Assembly: GCF_000025965.1 (NCBI RefSeq) | Contig: NC_006513.1 | Span: forward strand, 1,798,001-1,862,000 | Direction: 5' to 3' | Source of the DNA: Aromatoleum aromaticum EbN1 | Lineage (GTDB): Bacteria > Pseudomonadota > Gammaproteobacteria > Burkholderiales > Rhodocyclaceae | DNA length: 64,000 bases | Shown here: positions 30,601-37,266 of the stretch, piece after piece | Layout: every line of letters starts with the position of its first letter | Position numbering within the stretch: the stretch's first letter is position 1 | Position numbers and translations under genes: made by a program | The notes under the pieces: model-generated | Told to the model about the DNA's origin: nothing | Seen by the model: the letters and a program-made list of their open reading frames with translations, nothing else | The model's database searches: none

Positions 30601-30684
30601 CGCGGCAACCAGGCGATCTGGGTCGACGCGGTTGCCGGCACCGCGGTGCGCAACGGCCTGCCGGCGAAGCTCGAGCGGATTTGA
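27601..30684 (+). CDS. ttrA: Tetrathionate reductase-type molybdopterin catalytic subunit TtrA
   Basis: A 1027-aa member of the DMSO-reductase family, close to the length of Salmonella TtrA. A twin-arginine-like signal (ERRELIAAGGLAVFAAG) directs export. A [4Fe-4S] site is formed by C73, C76, C80 and C138 (GCLGCTTQC...STACGRGN). The likely Mo ligand is C254 in IGHGSYCGGAYRSGSGAL. Pterin-binding stretches follow (FVLFIGTAPGNAGNPFKR; VLWSANPLYGIPGARALVEKE; VSVDPLINESNAFADYIVPDS). It would reduce tetrathionate to thiosulfate in the periplasm. Substrate is inferred from the neighbouring ttrS/ttrR; other sulfur-oxyanion substrates are possible. Confidence 0.87.
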   Translation: MKIERRELIAAGGLAVFAAGFSQTLGRMMSGLVGDEPQAHNFHGRSAEPEFTVDAETGELHPNPNQQVSYTGCLGCTTQCGIRVRIDKTTGNVIRVAGNPYSPLSTEPHLPMKASVKESFVALSRFQDQGLAGRSTACGRGNAAMDQMNSPFRVLTPLKRVGPRNSGQWQPIPFEQLVRELVEGGDLFGEGHVDGLRALRDLNGPIDAEAPQLGAKVNQVAVWTSVNDGREAFARRFWNQSYGTLNFIGHGSYCGGAYRSGSGALFGDLKKMPHAKPDLANAEFVLFIGTAPGNAGNPFKRTGTLLAKGRTEGRLEYVVVDPVLTNADNRAAGERGRWVPIRPGTDGALVMGMMRWMFENDRVNTAYLALPNLAAAEAAGEPSFTNASWLVITEPGHPREGRFLRGSDIGMAVAEADRYQDVDPYLVLGAAGKPAPVAAATAAAPLEAAGPLPNGDRALAVKTSYELLRESALKVTLAEYAEICGVPEAVIIGLAEEFTSHGRKASAIAHGGMMAGNGFYNAYSVVTLNALIGNLNWKGGFVVNGGGFKDAGAGPRYDLESFPGAIKPKGTPLGRNVPYEKSAEFARRKAAGKPYPARDAWFPNAPGLGTEWFPAMLRGYPYGVKALVLWSANPLYGIPGARALVEKELADPKKLPLIVSVDPLINESNAFADYIVPDSLMYESWGWTAPWNGVPTKATTARWPVVEPKAAKTADGQAIGMETLFIALAKAMGLPGFGPEGLADADGKRVALERPEDWYLRGGANIAFAGKAPVGDATDEDLALSGVERLRPLLEATLKADEWRKVAFLYTRGGRYQPAKEAQDETNGEWQTSRFKGALWLWNDSVGGAKNSLTGRRFTGCATWQPPAFADGTPVRDVHSDADWPLLAVSYKSALQNSYSIATRITGLHPDNPVIVHPADAARLGLVTGDLARIATPAGHATCRVIVHEGVMRGVVAVEHGYGHRELGARAHKFGSERQPDRPELRAGINLNDLGLVDPTRGNQAIWVDAVAGTAVRNGLPAKLERI

Positions 30685-30849
30685 CCCGGGGATAGAAAAA
30701 CCGAATGTAAAAATAATGACGATCGGGACGGCTGGCGGCCTATATTGAATTGGAGCGGATCGCCGCAAGCGCATCGGCGCGACATCGCCGGACCTGCGCG
30801 GCACGGCACCGCACAAGTGGTTCCAAGCAACTTGACGACGGAGGCTTCA

Positions 30850-31296
30850 ATGAAACTCAAGACGTTATTGACCGCGCTGGCCGCAGTGTGGATTTCCGGC
30901 AGCGCGCTCGCTCAACCGGCTGGCGGCATGCCGCCGGTCGACGACACCACTCCGGTCTACGGCTCCCAGATCATGACGCCGCAAGAGCGGGCCGAGCATC
31001 GTGACCGCATGCGCGCGGCACGCACCCTCGAGGAGCGCGAGCAGATCCGCGCCGAGCATCACGAGCGGATGGTGGAGCGTGCGAAGGAGCGCGGTGTGAC
31101 GCTCCCCGACGAACCGCCGATGCGTGGCCGCGGGATGATGGGGCCGGGAAACCAGATGGATCCGGGTGAACGCCAGCGCCTCGGCCCCGCGGACCGTATG
31201 GGGCCGCGCGGCGCGAGCCCTGGCGGCGGGATGGGCCCGGGCGGGGGGATGGGGCAGGGCGGGGGGATGGGGCAGGGCGGCGGCTCCGCCCGCTAG
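30850..31296 (+). CDS. Small exported Met/Gly-rich protein of unknown function
   Basis: 148 aa with a clear signal peptide (MKLKTLLTALAAVWISGSALAQ) and ACGACGGAGG about 8 bases before the ATG. The mature part has a charged helical region (MTPQERAEHRDRMRAARTLEEREQIRAEHHERMVERAKERG) and a tail rich in Met, Gly, Pro and Arg ending in three MG(P/Q)GGG repeats. The helical part resembles the short Met/His/Arg helical motifs of periplasmic metal-binding or CpxP-like proteins, but I cannot place it in a family. It lies 165 bases after ttrA, same strand, and converges on ttrR. A link to metal or sulfur stress is only a guess from context. Confidence 0.75.
   Translation: MKLKTLLTALAAVWISGSALAQPAGGMPPVDDTTPVYGSQIMTPQERAEHRDRMRAARTLEEREQIRAEHHERMVERAKERGVTLPDEPPMRGRGMMGPGNQMDPGERQRLGPADRMGPRGASPGGGMGPGGGMGQGGGMGQGGGSAR
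31231..31284 (+). repeat. Three 18-bp G-rich tandem repeats inside the Met/Gly protein gene
   Basis: Units at 31231-31248, 31249-31266 and 31267-31284; the middle one reads ATGGGGCAGGGCGGGGGG. They encode MGPGGG, MGQGGG and MGQGGG in frame. Multiple runs of 3-6 G on the coding strand could form a G-quadruplex. The array ends 12 bases before the stop codon and 43 bases before the end of the facing ttrR gene. Confidence 0.9.
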
Positions 31297-31327
31297 GCTG
31301 CGAGGGCCTGCCGGGGCGTTCCCTCGT

Positions 31328-31960
31328 TCAGTCGAGCGCAGTCGGGTTCGCGCGCAGCATCAGGCGCGCGAGTTCGGCGGCGCTGCCCACTTCGGTCTTT
31401 TCCATGACGTGCTGGCGGTGCACATGCACCGTCTTTTCACTGATGTCGAGTTCGCGCGCGACCAGCTTGTTCGGCAGGCCCTGCGCGACGAGCCGTGCGA
31501 CTTCGCGTTCGCGCGGTGACAGGCGCGCGAGCGACGCCAAAGCGGCATCCCGAAGCGCGGTCCGCGAGCGGTCCTCGGCGCAGCGGCGCACTGCGGTTGC
31601 GACGGCGTCCAGCAGGGCTTGGTCGCGGAAGGGTTTCTGCAGGAAGTCGCTCGCGCCGTGCTTCATCGCCTCGACGGCGAGTTCGACGTCGCCATGTCCG
31701 GTGATGAACACGATCGGCGCTTGCCAGCCGCGCCTGCGCAACGCCGCCTGCAGTTCGAGCCCGCTCATCGTCGGCATGCGGATGTCGAGCACGAGGCAGC
31801 CGAGGTCCGCGGGCGGACGCTCGTGTGCGGCGAGAAACTCCTCGGCCGACGCATAGGCGCACACGCTCCAGCCGACTGATTCGAGAAGGAAGACGAGAGA
31901 GCGGCGGAACGCAGCGTCATCGTCCACGACGTGGATCATGCAGTCATCGGTCTGGGACAT
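31328..31960 (-). CDS. ttrR: Response regulator TtrR (FixJ/LuxR family)
   Basis: A 210-aa two-domain regulator. The receiver (about 8-125) has VVDDD, the phosphoacceptor in CLVLDIRMPTMSG, and the Lys in FLQKPFRDQ. The LuxR-type helix-turn-helix follows (about 142-205): LSPREREVARLVAQGLPNKLVARELDISEKTVHVHRQHVM. It is read after ttrS with a 17-base overlap, so the pair is co-translated. By analogy with Salmonella it should switch on ttrBCA when TtrS senses tetrathionate. Confidence 0.87.
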   Translation of the reverse strand: MSQTDDCMIHVVDDDAAFRRSLVFLLESVGWSVCAYASAEEFLAAHERPPADLGCLVLDIRMPTMSGLELQAALRRRGWQAPIVFITGHGDVELAVEAMKHGASDFLQKPFRDQALLDAVATAVRRCAEDRSRTALRDAALASLARLSPREREVARLVAQGLPNKLVARELDISEKTVHVHRQHVMEKTEVGSAAELARLMLRANPTALD

Positions 31961-33860
31961 TGGCGAAACGGGACTCCGAAGGATGGACCGCGGAAGACGA
32001 AGCGGCCGTCGAAAGCGGCAGGCTCAGGATGAACTCGGCGCCACCGCGGCCGTCGGCGGTCGGCTCGGCGGTAAGGCGGCCGCGGTGCGCTTCGGCGATC
32101 GTGCGGCAGATCGAAAGACCGAGCCCGAGACCATCCGGTTTCGTGCTGAAGAACGGCTCGAACAGCCGTTCGCGAGTTGCCGCGTCAAGGCCGGTGCCGA
32201 AATCCCGCACGACGATGCGCACGTTGTCGTCGCTCCGGCTGATAGTCACGATGAGACGCTGTTGCTCGGGACCGAATCCGCGGGTGGCGTCGTAGCCGTT
32301 CTTCAGCAGATTCAGAAGGACTTGCTGGATCTGCAGCGAGTCGACCTCGACGCTCGTCGACGGCGGCAGCTCGTCCGTCACCTCGACCGCCGGCGCGTTC
32401 CCGAGCATGCCGCGGAACAGCGCCACCGCTTCGCCTACCATTTCGCGCGGCGCGACGACCTCGCGCACGGCGGCCCGCTTCTTTGCGAAATCACGGATAC
32501 GCCCGAGGATCGCCGCCGCGCGCTCCGCCTGCCCGGAAATCTCGGAAGAGGCTTCGCGCACCGCTTCGCCGGTCAGGCGGCCGTTGTCGATGCGGCGGCG
32601 CAGGCTTTCGGCATAGTTCCCGATCGCCGCGAGCGGCTGGTTGAGTTCATGCGCGAGCGTGCCGGACAGTTCGCCGAGCACCGACAGCCGCGCCAGGTGG
32701 TCGGCCTGCTCCTGGCCGGCGCGCATCCGCGCCTCCAGCGCCTCGCGCACGGCGAGCGCCGCGTGAAGTTCGGCGGTGCGGAGGTGGACGAGATGCTCGA
32801 CACGCACCGTGTACAGAATCCACGCCGAAAGCAGCACGGCAAGGAACGCGACCCACGGCCAATAGCGCTCGGCCAGCATCATCAGGGTCGGCTCGCGCAG
32901 ATTCGCGTACGGGCCGATCTGCAGTTCGCGAAACATTTCGTGCACCGACTGGTAATCGGCCGGCACCGACCACGCCATGCCGTTCCCGTCCGGCGCCATC
33001 GCGAGCAGCGCGATCGCGACCGCCTTGGCCAGTGTCGGCGAGGTATGGCGAAGCGTCGCCAGAGGCCAGTCGGGGTAAAGCCGGGTCGAGGTCGCGCAAG
33101 GGAAGCCGGGTTCGTCGCGCTTGCCGACGACCCTGAACGCGGTTGCCCACTCCGGCCGGCTTTCCAGGAGGCAGGCGCGCACGATCCCTGCATCGGCGTC
33201 ACCGTTCGCGACCGCCTCGAGGACCCGGCTCATCGGGAAACCGACGGTCTTCAGTTCGGCGAAATCGCGCTCCGGGTCGATACCGAGCGACGCCAACTCG
33301 CGACGCACTGTCTGGTAGCCGCCAAAGCCTTCGCGCGCGACGATTGCGACCCGTCGTCCGCGCAGATCGTCGAACGCGCGGACCTCCTGGCGATCTGCCC
33401 GCGTGATGACGGCCGATCCGATGGAACGTTCCGGAGCGCGCCCGGGGCTCGCGTCGAGCGTCAGTATCCGGCTGGCGCCGGACCTGGCTTCGAGTTCGAT
33501 ATAGTGGCCCGGATTCGTGATGACGAAATCGACCGTGCCGGCTGCAACGGCATCGTCGAGCCCCTGATGATCGAGCAGGGCGAGCCTGACCTTGCGTCCC
33601 GGCAGCGCAGTCTGGAGATGCTGCACAACCGGTGACCATTCGACGACCGTGGTGTCCGCGCCGAGGAACGCGAGGACGCCGATGCGGATTTCGCCGGCCG
33701 GAACCCCTGCCGACGGTGCCGCGCGACCGGGAGCCCCGAGCAGGAGCAGATGCAGGACGGCGACGACGGCCAGCACGCGGCACAGGAACCGCGCGACCGG
33801 AAAGGTGCGGATCGGAAATGAACGTCCGGCCGGGGCAGGAAGCTCGGCAAGGGCGACCAT
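31944..33860 (-). CDS. ttrS: Sensor histidine kinase TtrS with periplasmic-binding-like sensor domain
   Basis: 638 aa from MVALAELPAP; the frame is open 70 codons further but that part looks non-coding. After a signal/membrane segment (FLCRVLAVVAVLHLLLLGAPGR) comes a PhnD-type substrate-binding domain (about 50-310: EIRIGVLAFLG, DFVITNPGHYIELE, DLRGRRVAIVAREGFGGYQTVRRELASLG). A second helix (WPWVAFLAVLLSAWILYTV) follows, then a DctB/FixL-like kinase: H-box GTLAHELNQPLAAIGNYAESL, N-box LLNLLKNGYDA, G-boxes DFGTGLD and GLGLGLSICRTI. This architecture is that of TtrS, the tetrathionate sensor. It sits between a cytochrome gene and ttrR. Confidence 0.87.
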   Translation of the reverse strand: MVALAELPAPAGRSFPIRTFPVARFLCRVLAVVAVLHLLLLGAPGRAAPSAGVPAGEIRIGVLAFLGADTTVVEWSPVVQHLQTALPGRKVRLALLDHQGLDDAVAAGTVDFVITNPGHYIELEARSGASRILTLDASPGRAPERSIGSAVITRADRQEVRAFDDLRGRRVAIVAREGFGGYQTVRRELASLGIDPERDFAELKTVGFPMSRVLEAVANGDADAGIVRACLLESRPEWATAFRVVGKRDEPGFPCATSTRLYPDWPLATLRHTSPTLAKAVAIALLAMAPDGNGMAWSVPADYQSVHEMFRELQIGPYANLREPTLMMLAERYWPWVAFLAVLLSAWILYTVRVEHLVHLRTAELHAALAVREALEARMRAGQEQADHLARLSVLGELSGTLAHELNQPLAAIGNYAESLRRRIDNGRLTGEAVREASSEISGQAERAAAILGRIRDFAKKRAAVREVVAPREMVGEAVALFRGMLGNAPAVEVTDELPPSTSVEVDSLQIQQVLLNLLKNGYDATRGFGPEQQRLIVTISRSDDNVRIVVRDFGTGLDAATRERLFEPFFSTKPDGLGLGLSICRTIAEAHRGRLTAEPTADGRGGAEFILSLPLSTAASSSAVHPSESRFANVPDR

Positions 33861-33889
33861 CGACCACCCTTCCTGTTGGAATGACCGGC

Positions 33890-34348
33890 TTATTGACCGA
33901 CCGGCGGTTCGGTAAAATTCCCGCCCGCGGTGTTTGCGAGATGGGCAACTGCGCGCTGCACTTCGATATCCGTCAGATCCGCCCCCCCGCCGCGCGGCGG
34001 CATCCCGCGAATGCCGTTGATCGCATTTTGCGTCAGCGTGTCGAACCCTTGCGCGATCCGCGGAGCCCATGCGGCGGCATCACCCGTTTTCGGCGCGCCG
34101 AGCACGCCCGTGCCATGGCAGCTCACACAGACGCTCTGGTAAATTTCCTCGCCGCTGCGGCTGCCCGGAGCCGCTTTCGCGACCTTCAGATCGAGGCGCG
34201 CGACCGGCTGGATCAGCGTCGCGGTCGTTTCCGCATCGGGCGCAGCCTGTTTGCCGCAGCCGGCAAGCTGGACGACGGCGAATGCCGCGACAGCGGAAAG
34301 CATCAGGCGCCCGGGGCGCCTCATGAACTGAACTCGGGGTCTCGACAT
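33890..34348 (-). CDS. c-type cytochrome lipoprotein linked to ttrSR
   Basis: 152 aa from MSRPRVQF, with AGGAG about 8 bases upstream; the open frame to 34498 lacks a signal. The N-terminus has a basic stretch, a hydrophobic core and a lipobox (VVQLAGCGKQ). One haem-binding motif CVSCH lies in GEEIYQSVCVSCHGTGVLGAPKTGD, and the axial Met is probably in INGIRGMPPRGGG. This is a cytochrome c5-like monohaem protein on the periplasmic face. Its stop is 29 bases before the ttrS start, so it is probably co-transcribed with ttrS and ttrR. A role as electron donor or acceptor for the sulfur-oxyanion system is inferred from this linkage only. Confidence 0.88.
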   Translation of the reverse strand: MSRPRVQFMRRPGRLMLSAVAAFAVVQLAGCGKQAAPDAETTATLIQPVARLDLKVAKAAPGSRSGEEIYQSVCVSCHGTGVLGAPKTGDAAAWAPRIAQGFDTLTQNAINGIRGMPPRGGGADLTDIEVQRAVAHLANTAGGNFTEPPVGQ

Positions 34349-34561
34349 GCTTGCTCCTGTCTGGGGTTGGGGACGAGCCAGGTGCGAAGTATATCCGGGC
34401 TCCATCGGCCGGGCGGCGGATGCCGGATGATTTCGACCGCCCGAAACACCACGTCGCATGGGTGCGCTCCGGTTGTAACAGTCATGCAAACGTAACAACC
34501 TTCAACCCCGTCTGGTCTATGCTGAATGCGTTCGACGTGACTTTTCCATAGGGAGGCAAGA

Positions 34562-35068
34562 ATGGGACTTTTTTCGTTCATCAAGGATGCCGGCGAGAAA
34601 CTCTTCGGCGGCGGCGAGGCCAAGGCGGCCACTCCGGCAAATGCGGCCGCTCCTGCGGCAACGGCAGATACGAGCGCCGCAAATGCCAAGGCGGCCGACG
34701 CGATCAAGCAGTACATCGTGTCAATGAACCTCGGTTCCTCCGACCTCGACGTGAAATTCGATGCCGCGACCTCAGTCGTCACCGTGTCCGGCACGGCGCC
34801 CGATCAGGCAATTAAGGAAAAGATCCTGCTTGCCGCCGGCAACGTCCAGGGAGTCGGCGAAGTCGACGACCAACTGTCGGTCGTTCAGGCCGCGCCCGAA
34901 GCCCGTTTTCACACCGTCGCGCGCGGCGATACCCTGTCGGCGATCTCAAAGACCTATTACGGCAACCCGAACAACTACAACGCGATCTTCGAGGCCAACA
35001 AGCCGATGCTGACCCACCCGGACAAGATCTACCCCGGCCAAGTGCTGCGCATCCCGCCGGCCCCTTGA
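34562..35068 (+). CDS. kbp: BON and LysM domain protein (Kbp/YgaU-like)
   Basis: A 168-aa protein starting MGLFSFIKDAGEKLFGGGEAK, matching the YgaU/Kbp start. An Ala-rich linker is followed by a BON domain (about 42-112, IKQYIVSMNLGSSDLDVKFDAATSVVTVSGTAPDQAIKEKILLAAGNVQGVGEVDDQL) and a C-terminal LysM domain (about 118-167, FHTVARGDTLSAISKTYYGNPNNYNAIFEANKPML...GQVLRIP). E. coli Kbp binds potassium in the cytoplasm and responds to osmotic stress. No signal peptide is seen, consistent with that. AGGGAGG lies 7 bases before the start. It appears to be a single-gene unit. Confidence 0.9.
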   Translation: MGLFSFIKDAGEKLFGGGEAKAATPANAAAPAATADTSAANAKAADAIKQYIVSMNLGSSDLDVKFDAATSVVTVSGTAPDQAIKEKILLAAGNVQGVGEVDDQLSVVQAAPEARFHTVARGDTLSAISKTYYGNPNNYNAIFEANKPMLTHPDKIYPGQVLRIPPAP

Positions 35069-35188
35069 TTCCTGCAGGACGGCACTCCGCAAAGACCCGC
35101 TGGTTGCAGCGGTTCTCGGCGGACGCCTAGTCTCCGGTCGAAGCTTCGAACCGTCGCGCGGCGGTTCCGGAGTTATTCCAGGCCAACA

Positions 35189-35215
35189 TGGACTTCGCTG
35201 GGAAACCGGTATAAG
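35189..35215 (+). promoter_or_regulatory. Possible tRNA-Arg promoter
   Basis: TGGACT (35189-35194) and TATAAG (35210-35215) are separated by 15 bases and lie 35 bases before the tRNA. The -10 is good; the -35 and spacing are poor. The remainder of the 35069-35250 gap shows nothing else I can name. Confidence 0.35.
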
Positions 35216-35250
35216 CTAGCGCGCTTGATGCGAGTCCAGCGCTCGCCATT

Positions 35251-35327
35251 GCGCCCGTAGCTCAGCTGGATAGAGTACTGCCCTCCGAAGGCAGGGGTCG
35301 GACGTTCGAATCGTCTCGGGCGCGCCA
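35251..35327 (+). tRNA. tRNA-Arg (anticodon CCG)
   Basis: A 77-base cloverleaf. The acceptor stem GCGCCCG pairs with CGGGCGC, followed by discriminator G and an encoded CCA. The D-arm holds AGCTCAGCTGGATAGAG. The anticodon stem-loop is CTGCC-CTCCGAA-GGCAG, giving CCG, which reads CGG (Arg). The T-loop is TTCGAAT. It is followed by a terminator and then by accessory and decayed genes. Confidence 0.95.
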
Positions 35328-35333
35328 TAGAAT

Positions 35334-35369
35334 AATGGGTTAGGTCATTCAGACCTAGCCCATTTTTGT
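35334..35369 (+). terminator. Rho-independent terminator after tRNA-Arg
   Basis: AATGGGTTAGGTC pairs with GACCTAGCCCATT around a 5-base loop ATTCA (one T-G pair), followed by TTTGTT. It begins 7 bases after the tRNA CCA. The ~230 bases from here to the next gene show nothing further. Confidence 0.85.
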
Positions 35370-35597
35370 TCTTGGCCCATTTTTGGCTCACGCCGGATTC
35401 AGCCCGCAAAATTTATAGGGCCGGGCCCACCTTGGAAACCGACCCGTGCTTCCCGGGCCCGCGCTCCAACTCCTGACAATCTTCTTGATTTTGCGGTAAG
35501 CGGGTCGCGCACGCCCGGGGGGCTTCATTCGCCATCGCTGTGGTGCCCAGCCTCGACCCCGGCTTCCCGTCGCTCACCGGTTTTGCCGGACGACGAA

Positions 35598-35963
35598 TCA
35601 CGCACCGTCGAGCCATTTCACGCATTCCGCCATCAGCGAGCGGGCCAGATCAGATTCGTACTTGGGGTCGAGTGCCTCCATCATCTCGTGCACCGTCTGA
35701 AGCCCCGCTTCGCGCGACAGCGAGCTCGCAATCTGGCGGGCGAACTCGTCACTGAGCTCCGACAGGAGGCGACGATCGGCTAGCGGCAGACTGCGCCCGC
35801 TGCGATTGAGCCACTCCGCGACGAGACTCGCGCCCTGCGCCGCGGTAGGCCATTGTCCATGCTCATAGAAAACCGACAGGCGTTCGGCCGTCAAGGCGAA
35901 GAGCAACGCGGCGCGAGTACCGCGGCTGTCGGCAGGTGGAGGGGTAGGGGGCTGCGGGGGCAT
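35598..35963 (-). CDS. Hypothetical protein (121 aa)
   Basis: Family not recognised. After a Pro-rich start (MPPQPPTPPPADSRGTRAALLF) the protein is mostly helical and mildly acidic (LTAERLSVFYEHGQWPTAAQGASLVAEWLNRSG...LLSELSDEFARQIASSLSREAGLQTVHEMMEALDPKYESDLARSLMAECVKWLDGA). There are no membrane helices and no obvious motif. The residue composition is protein-like and no competing frame looks better, so I keep it. It lies alone between the tRNA-Arg terminator and the ECF42 remnant, in a patch of accessory character. Confidence 0.55.
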   Translation of the reverse strand: MPPQPPTPPPADSRGTRAALLFALTAERLSVFYEHGQWPTAAQGASLVAEWLNRSGRSLPLADRRLLSELSDEFARQIASSLSREAGLQTVHEMMEALDPKYESDLARSLMAECVKWLDGA

Positions 35964-36004
35964 TGATTTACTTTTTGCGGAAAGTCGTCGCGTAGCATGG
36001 ACAG

Positions 36005-36497
36005 TTGCTCACGCTCCGGTCAATAGTCTTGGGGATGTTCGCCGTCGCGCCGCCCGCGTTCGTGCAGCGCATCATACGTGCCAAGGCCAGCATCCGCGAC
36101 GTGCGCGTCCCCTGCGAAGTGCCGCTGCAGGCGGAGCTGCCGGCCCGCCTTGACAGGGTGCTGCGCGTGATCTATTCGGTTTCCAATGAGAGCTGCTTGG
36201 CTTCGGCGGGCGATTCGTTGACGCGCACCGAGCTGTCGGGCGAGGCGATCCGGCTTGGCCGGCTGCTCGCCCAGCTGCTCCCGGAGCCGGAGTCGATCGG
36301 GCTGCTGGCGCTGATGCTGCTGCAGGTGTCGCGATGACTGGGCGGAGATTGTCGGTCTTTACGATGTGTTGCTGCGGCTCGACCCGTCGCCGGTAGTCGA
36401 GCTCAATCGCGCGCGGCGGTGGCGATGCATGACGGGGCAGCAGCCGGGCTGGCAGCGGTGGATGCGATCCTCGCGCGCGGCGAGCTTGCCGACTCTC
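36005..36497 (+). pseudogene. Decayed ECF42-type RNA polymerase sigma factor
   Basis: Three pieces in successive frames match the C-terminal (DUF6596) part of ECF42 sigma factors. Piece 1, to the TGA at 36335: QRIIRAKASIRDVRVPCEVP, then LPARLDRVLRVIYSVSNE and EAIRLGRLLAQLLPEPESIG. Piece 2, from about 36336: DWAEIVGLYDVLLRLDPSPV, then VELNRA. Piece 3, from about 36419: VAMHDGAAAGLAAVDAILAR, then GELAD. Intact members have roughly 65-75 residues between pieces 1 and 2, so there is an internal deletion as well as a frameshift. The sigma-2 and sigma-4 region start is missing, so no functional sigma factor can be made. Recognition is from memory of the family. Confidence 0.75.
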
Positions 36498-36669
36498 GGC
36501 GGCTACTACGTCGTCGAGGCCCGGGACCTGAACGAGGCGATCCAGATGGGCATCCCGCATTCCGGGGGCGAAGTTCGGCTCCGTCGAAGTGCGACCGGTC
36601 GCTGAGGATTTGCAGACGCTGCAGACGCTGCAGGCGCTAGGTTTCGTCGCGGCGGAATCCGCCGATTGA
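36498..36669 (+). pseudogene. Remnant of a YCII/DGPF-domain protein
   Basis: GGYYVVEARDLNEAIQMG is in one frame. It continues, after a +1 shift, as IPGAKFGSVEVRPVAEDLQ and ends at the TGA at 36667. This is the usual C-terminal half of YCII-related (DGPF) proteins. The shift and missing first half make it non-functional. It is fused directly to the sigma-factor remnant, as expected if a deletion joined two neighbouring genes. A 9-bp unit TGCAGACGC is repeated three times (last copy varies by one base) at 36611-36637. Confidence 0.7.
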
Positions 36670-36752
36670 ACCCGCGAACCGCGTGTTGCAACCCGCAGCG
36701 CAGCTGTGGCGGGCTGTCCAGCACACACGGTTCCGGTACGAAAGGAGAGACC

Positions 36753-37226
36753 ATGCCCAAGAACACGATCTGCCTCTGGTTCGACAAGGACGCCGAGGAT
36801 GCCGCCCGCTTCTACGCCGCGACCTTCCCCGACAGCCGAGTGACTGCCGTCCATCGAGCGCCCGCTGATTACCCATCGGGCAAAGCCGGCGACGTACTGA
36901 CGGTGGTGTTCACGGTTGCGGGCATCCCTTGCCTCGGCCTCAACGGTGGCCCGGCGTTTCCGCAGACCGAGGCTTTTTCGTTCCAGATCGCTACCGACGA
37001 CCAGGAAGAGACCGACCGCTACTGGAACGCCATCGTCGGCAACGGCGGGGCAGAGAGCGCCTGCGGCTGGTGCAAGGACCGGTGGGGCGTTTCGTGGCAG
37101 ATCACCCCGCGTGTACTGACCGAGGCGCTGGCTACGGGGGGTGAGGAGGCCAGGCGTGCCTTCGAAGCCATGATGACGATGCGCAAGATCGACGTCGCTG
37201 CAATCGAGGCGGCCCGACGCGGCTGA
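36753..37226 (+). CDS. VOC-superfamily protein (PhnB-like glyoxalase fold)
   Basis: 157 aa from MPKNTICLWFDKDAEDAARFYAATFPDS, with AAAGGAGAG 4 bases before the ATG; the open frame upstream has no coding look. Family motifs: TVVFTVAGIPCLGLNGGPAFPQTEAFSFQIATDDQEETDRYWNAIV, then GWCKDRWGVSWQITPRVL. This is the PhnB/3-demethylubiquinone-methyltransferase-like branch of the vicinal oxygen chelate fold. The catalytic function is unknown. Such genes often accompany ECF42 or YCII genes; here it seems to be the only intact survivor of that locus. It converges on dnaE2, 40 bases away. Confidence 0.85.
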   Translation: MPKNTICLWFDKDAEDAARFYAATFPDSRVTAVHRAPADYPSGKAGDVLTVVFTVAGIPCLGLNGGPAFPQTEAFSFQIATDDQEETDRYWNAIVGNGGAESACGWCKDRWGVSWQITPRVLTEALATGGEEARRAFEAMMTMRKIDVAAIEAARRG

Positions 37227-37266
37227 GCATCGCGCTGGCGCCCGGCTTTGCATGTGTTGCTGCAGT

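Noticed and set aside
36609-36637. Short tandem repeat TGCAGACGC considered as a CRISPR or mobile-element feature
   Set aside because: Only three 9-bp units without spacers, inside the YCII remnant; simple slippage explains it.
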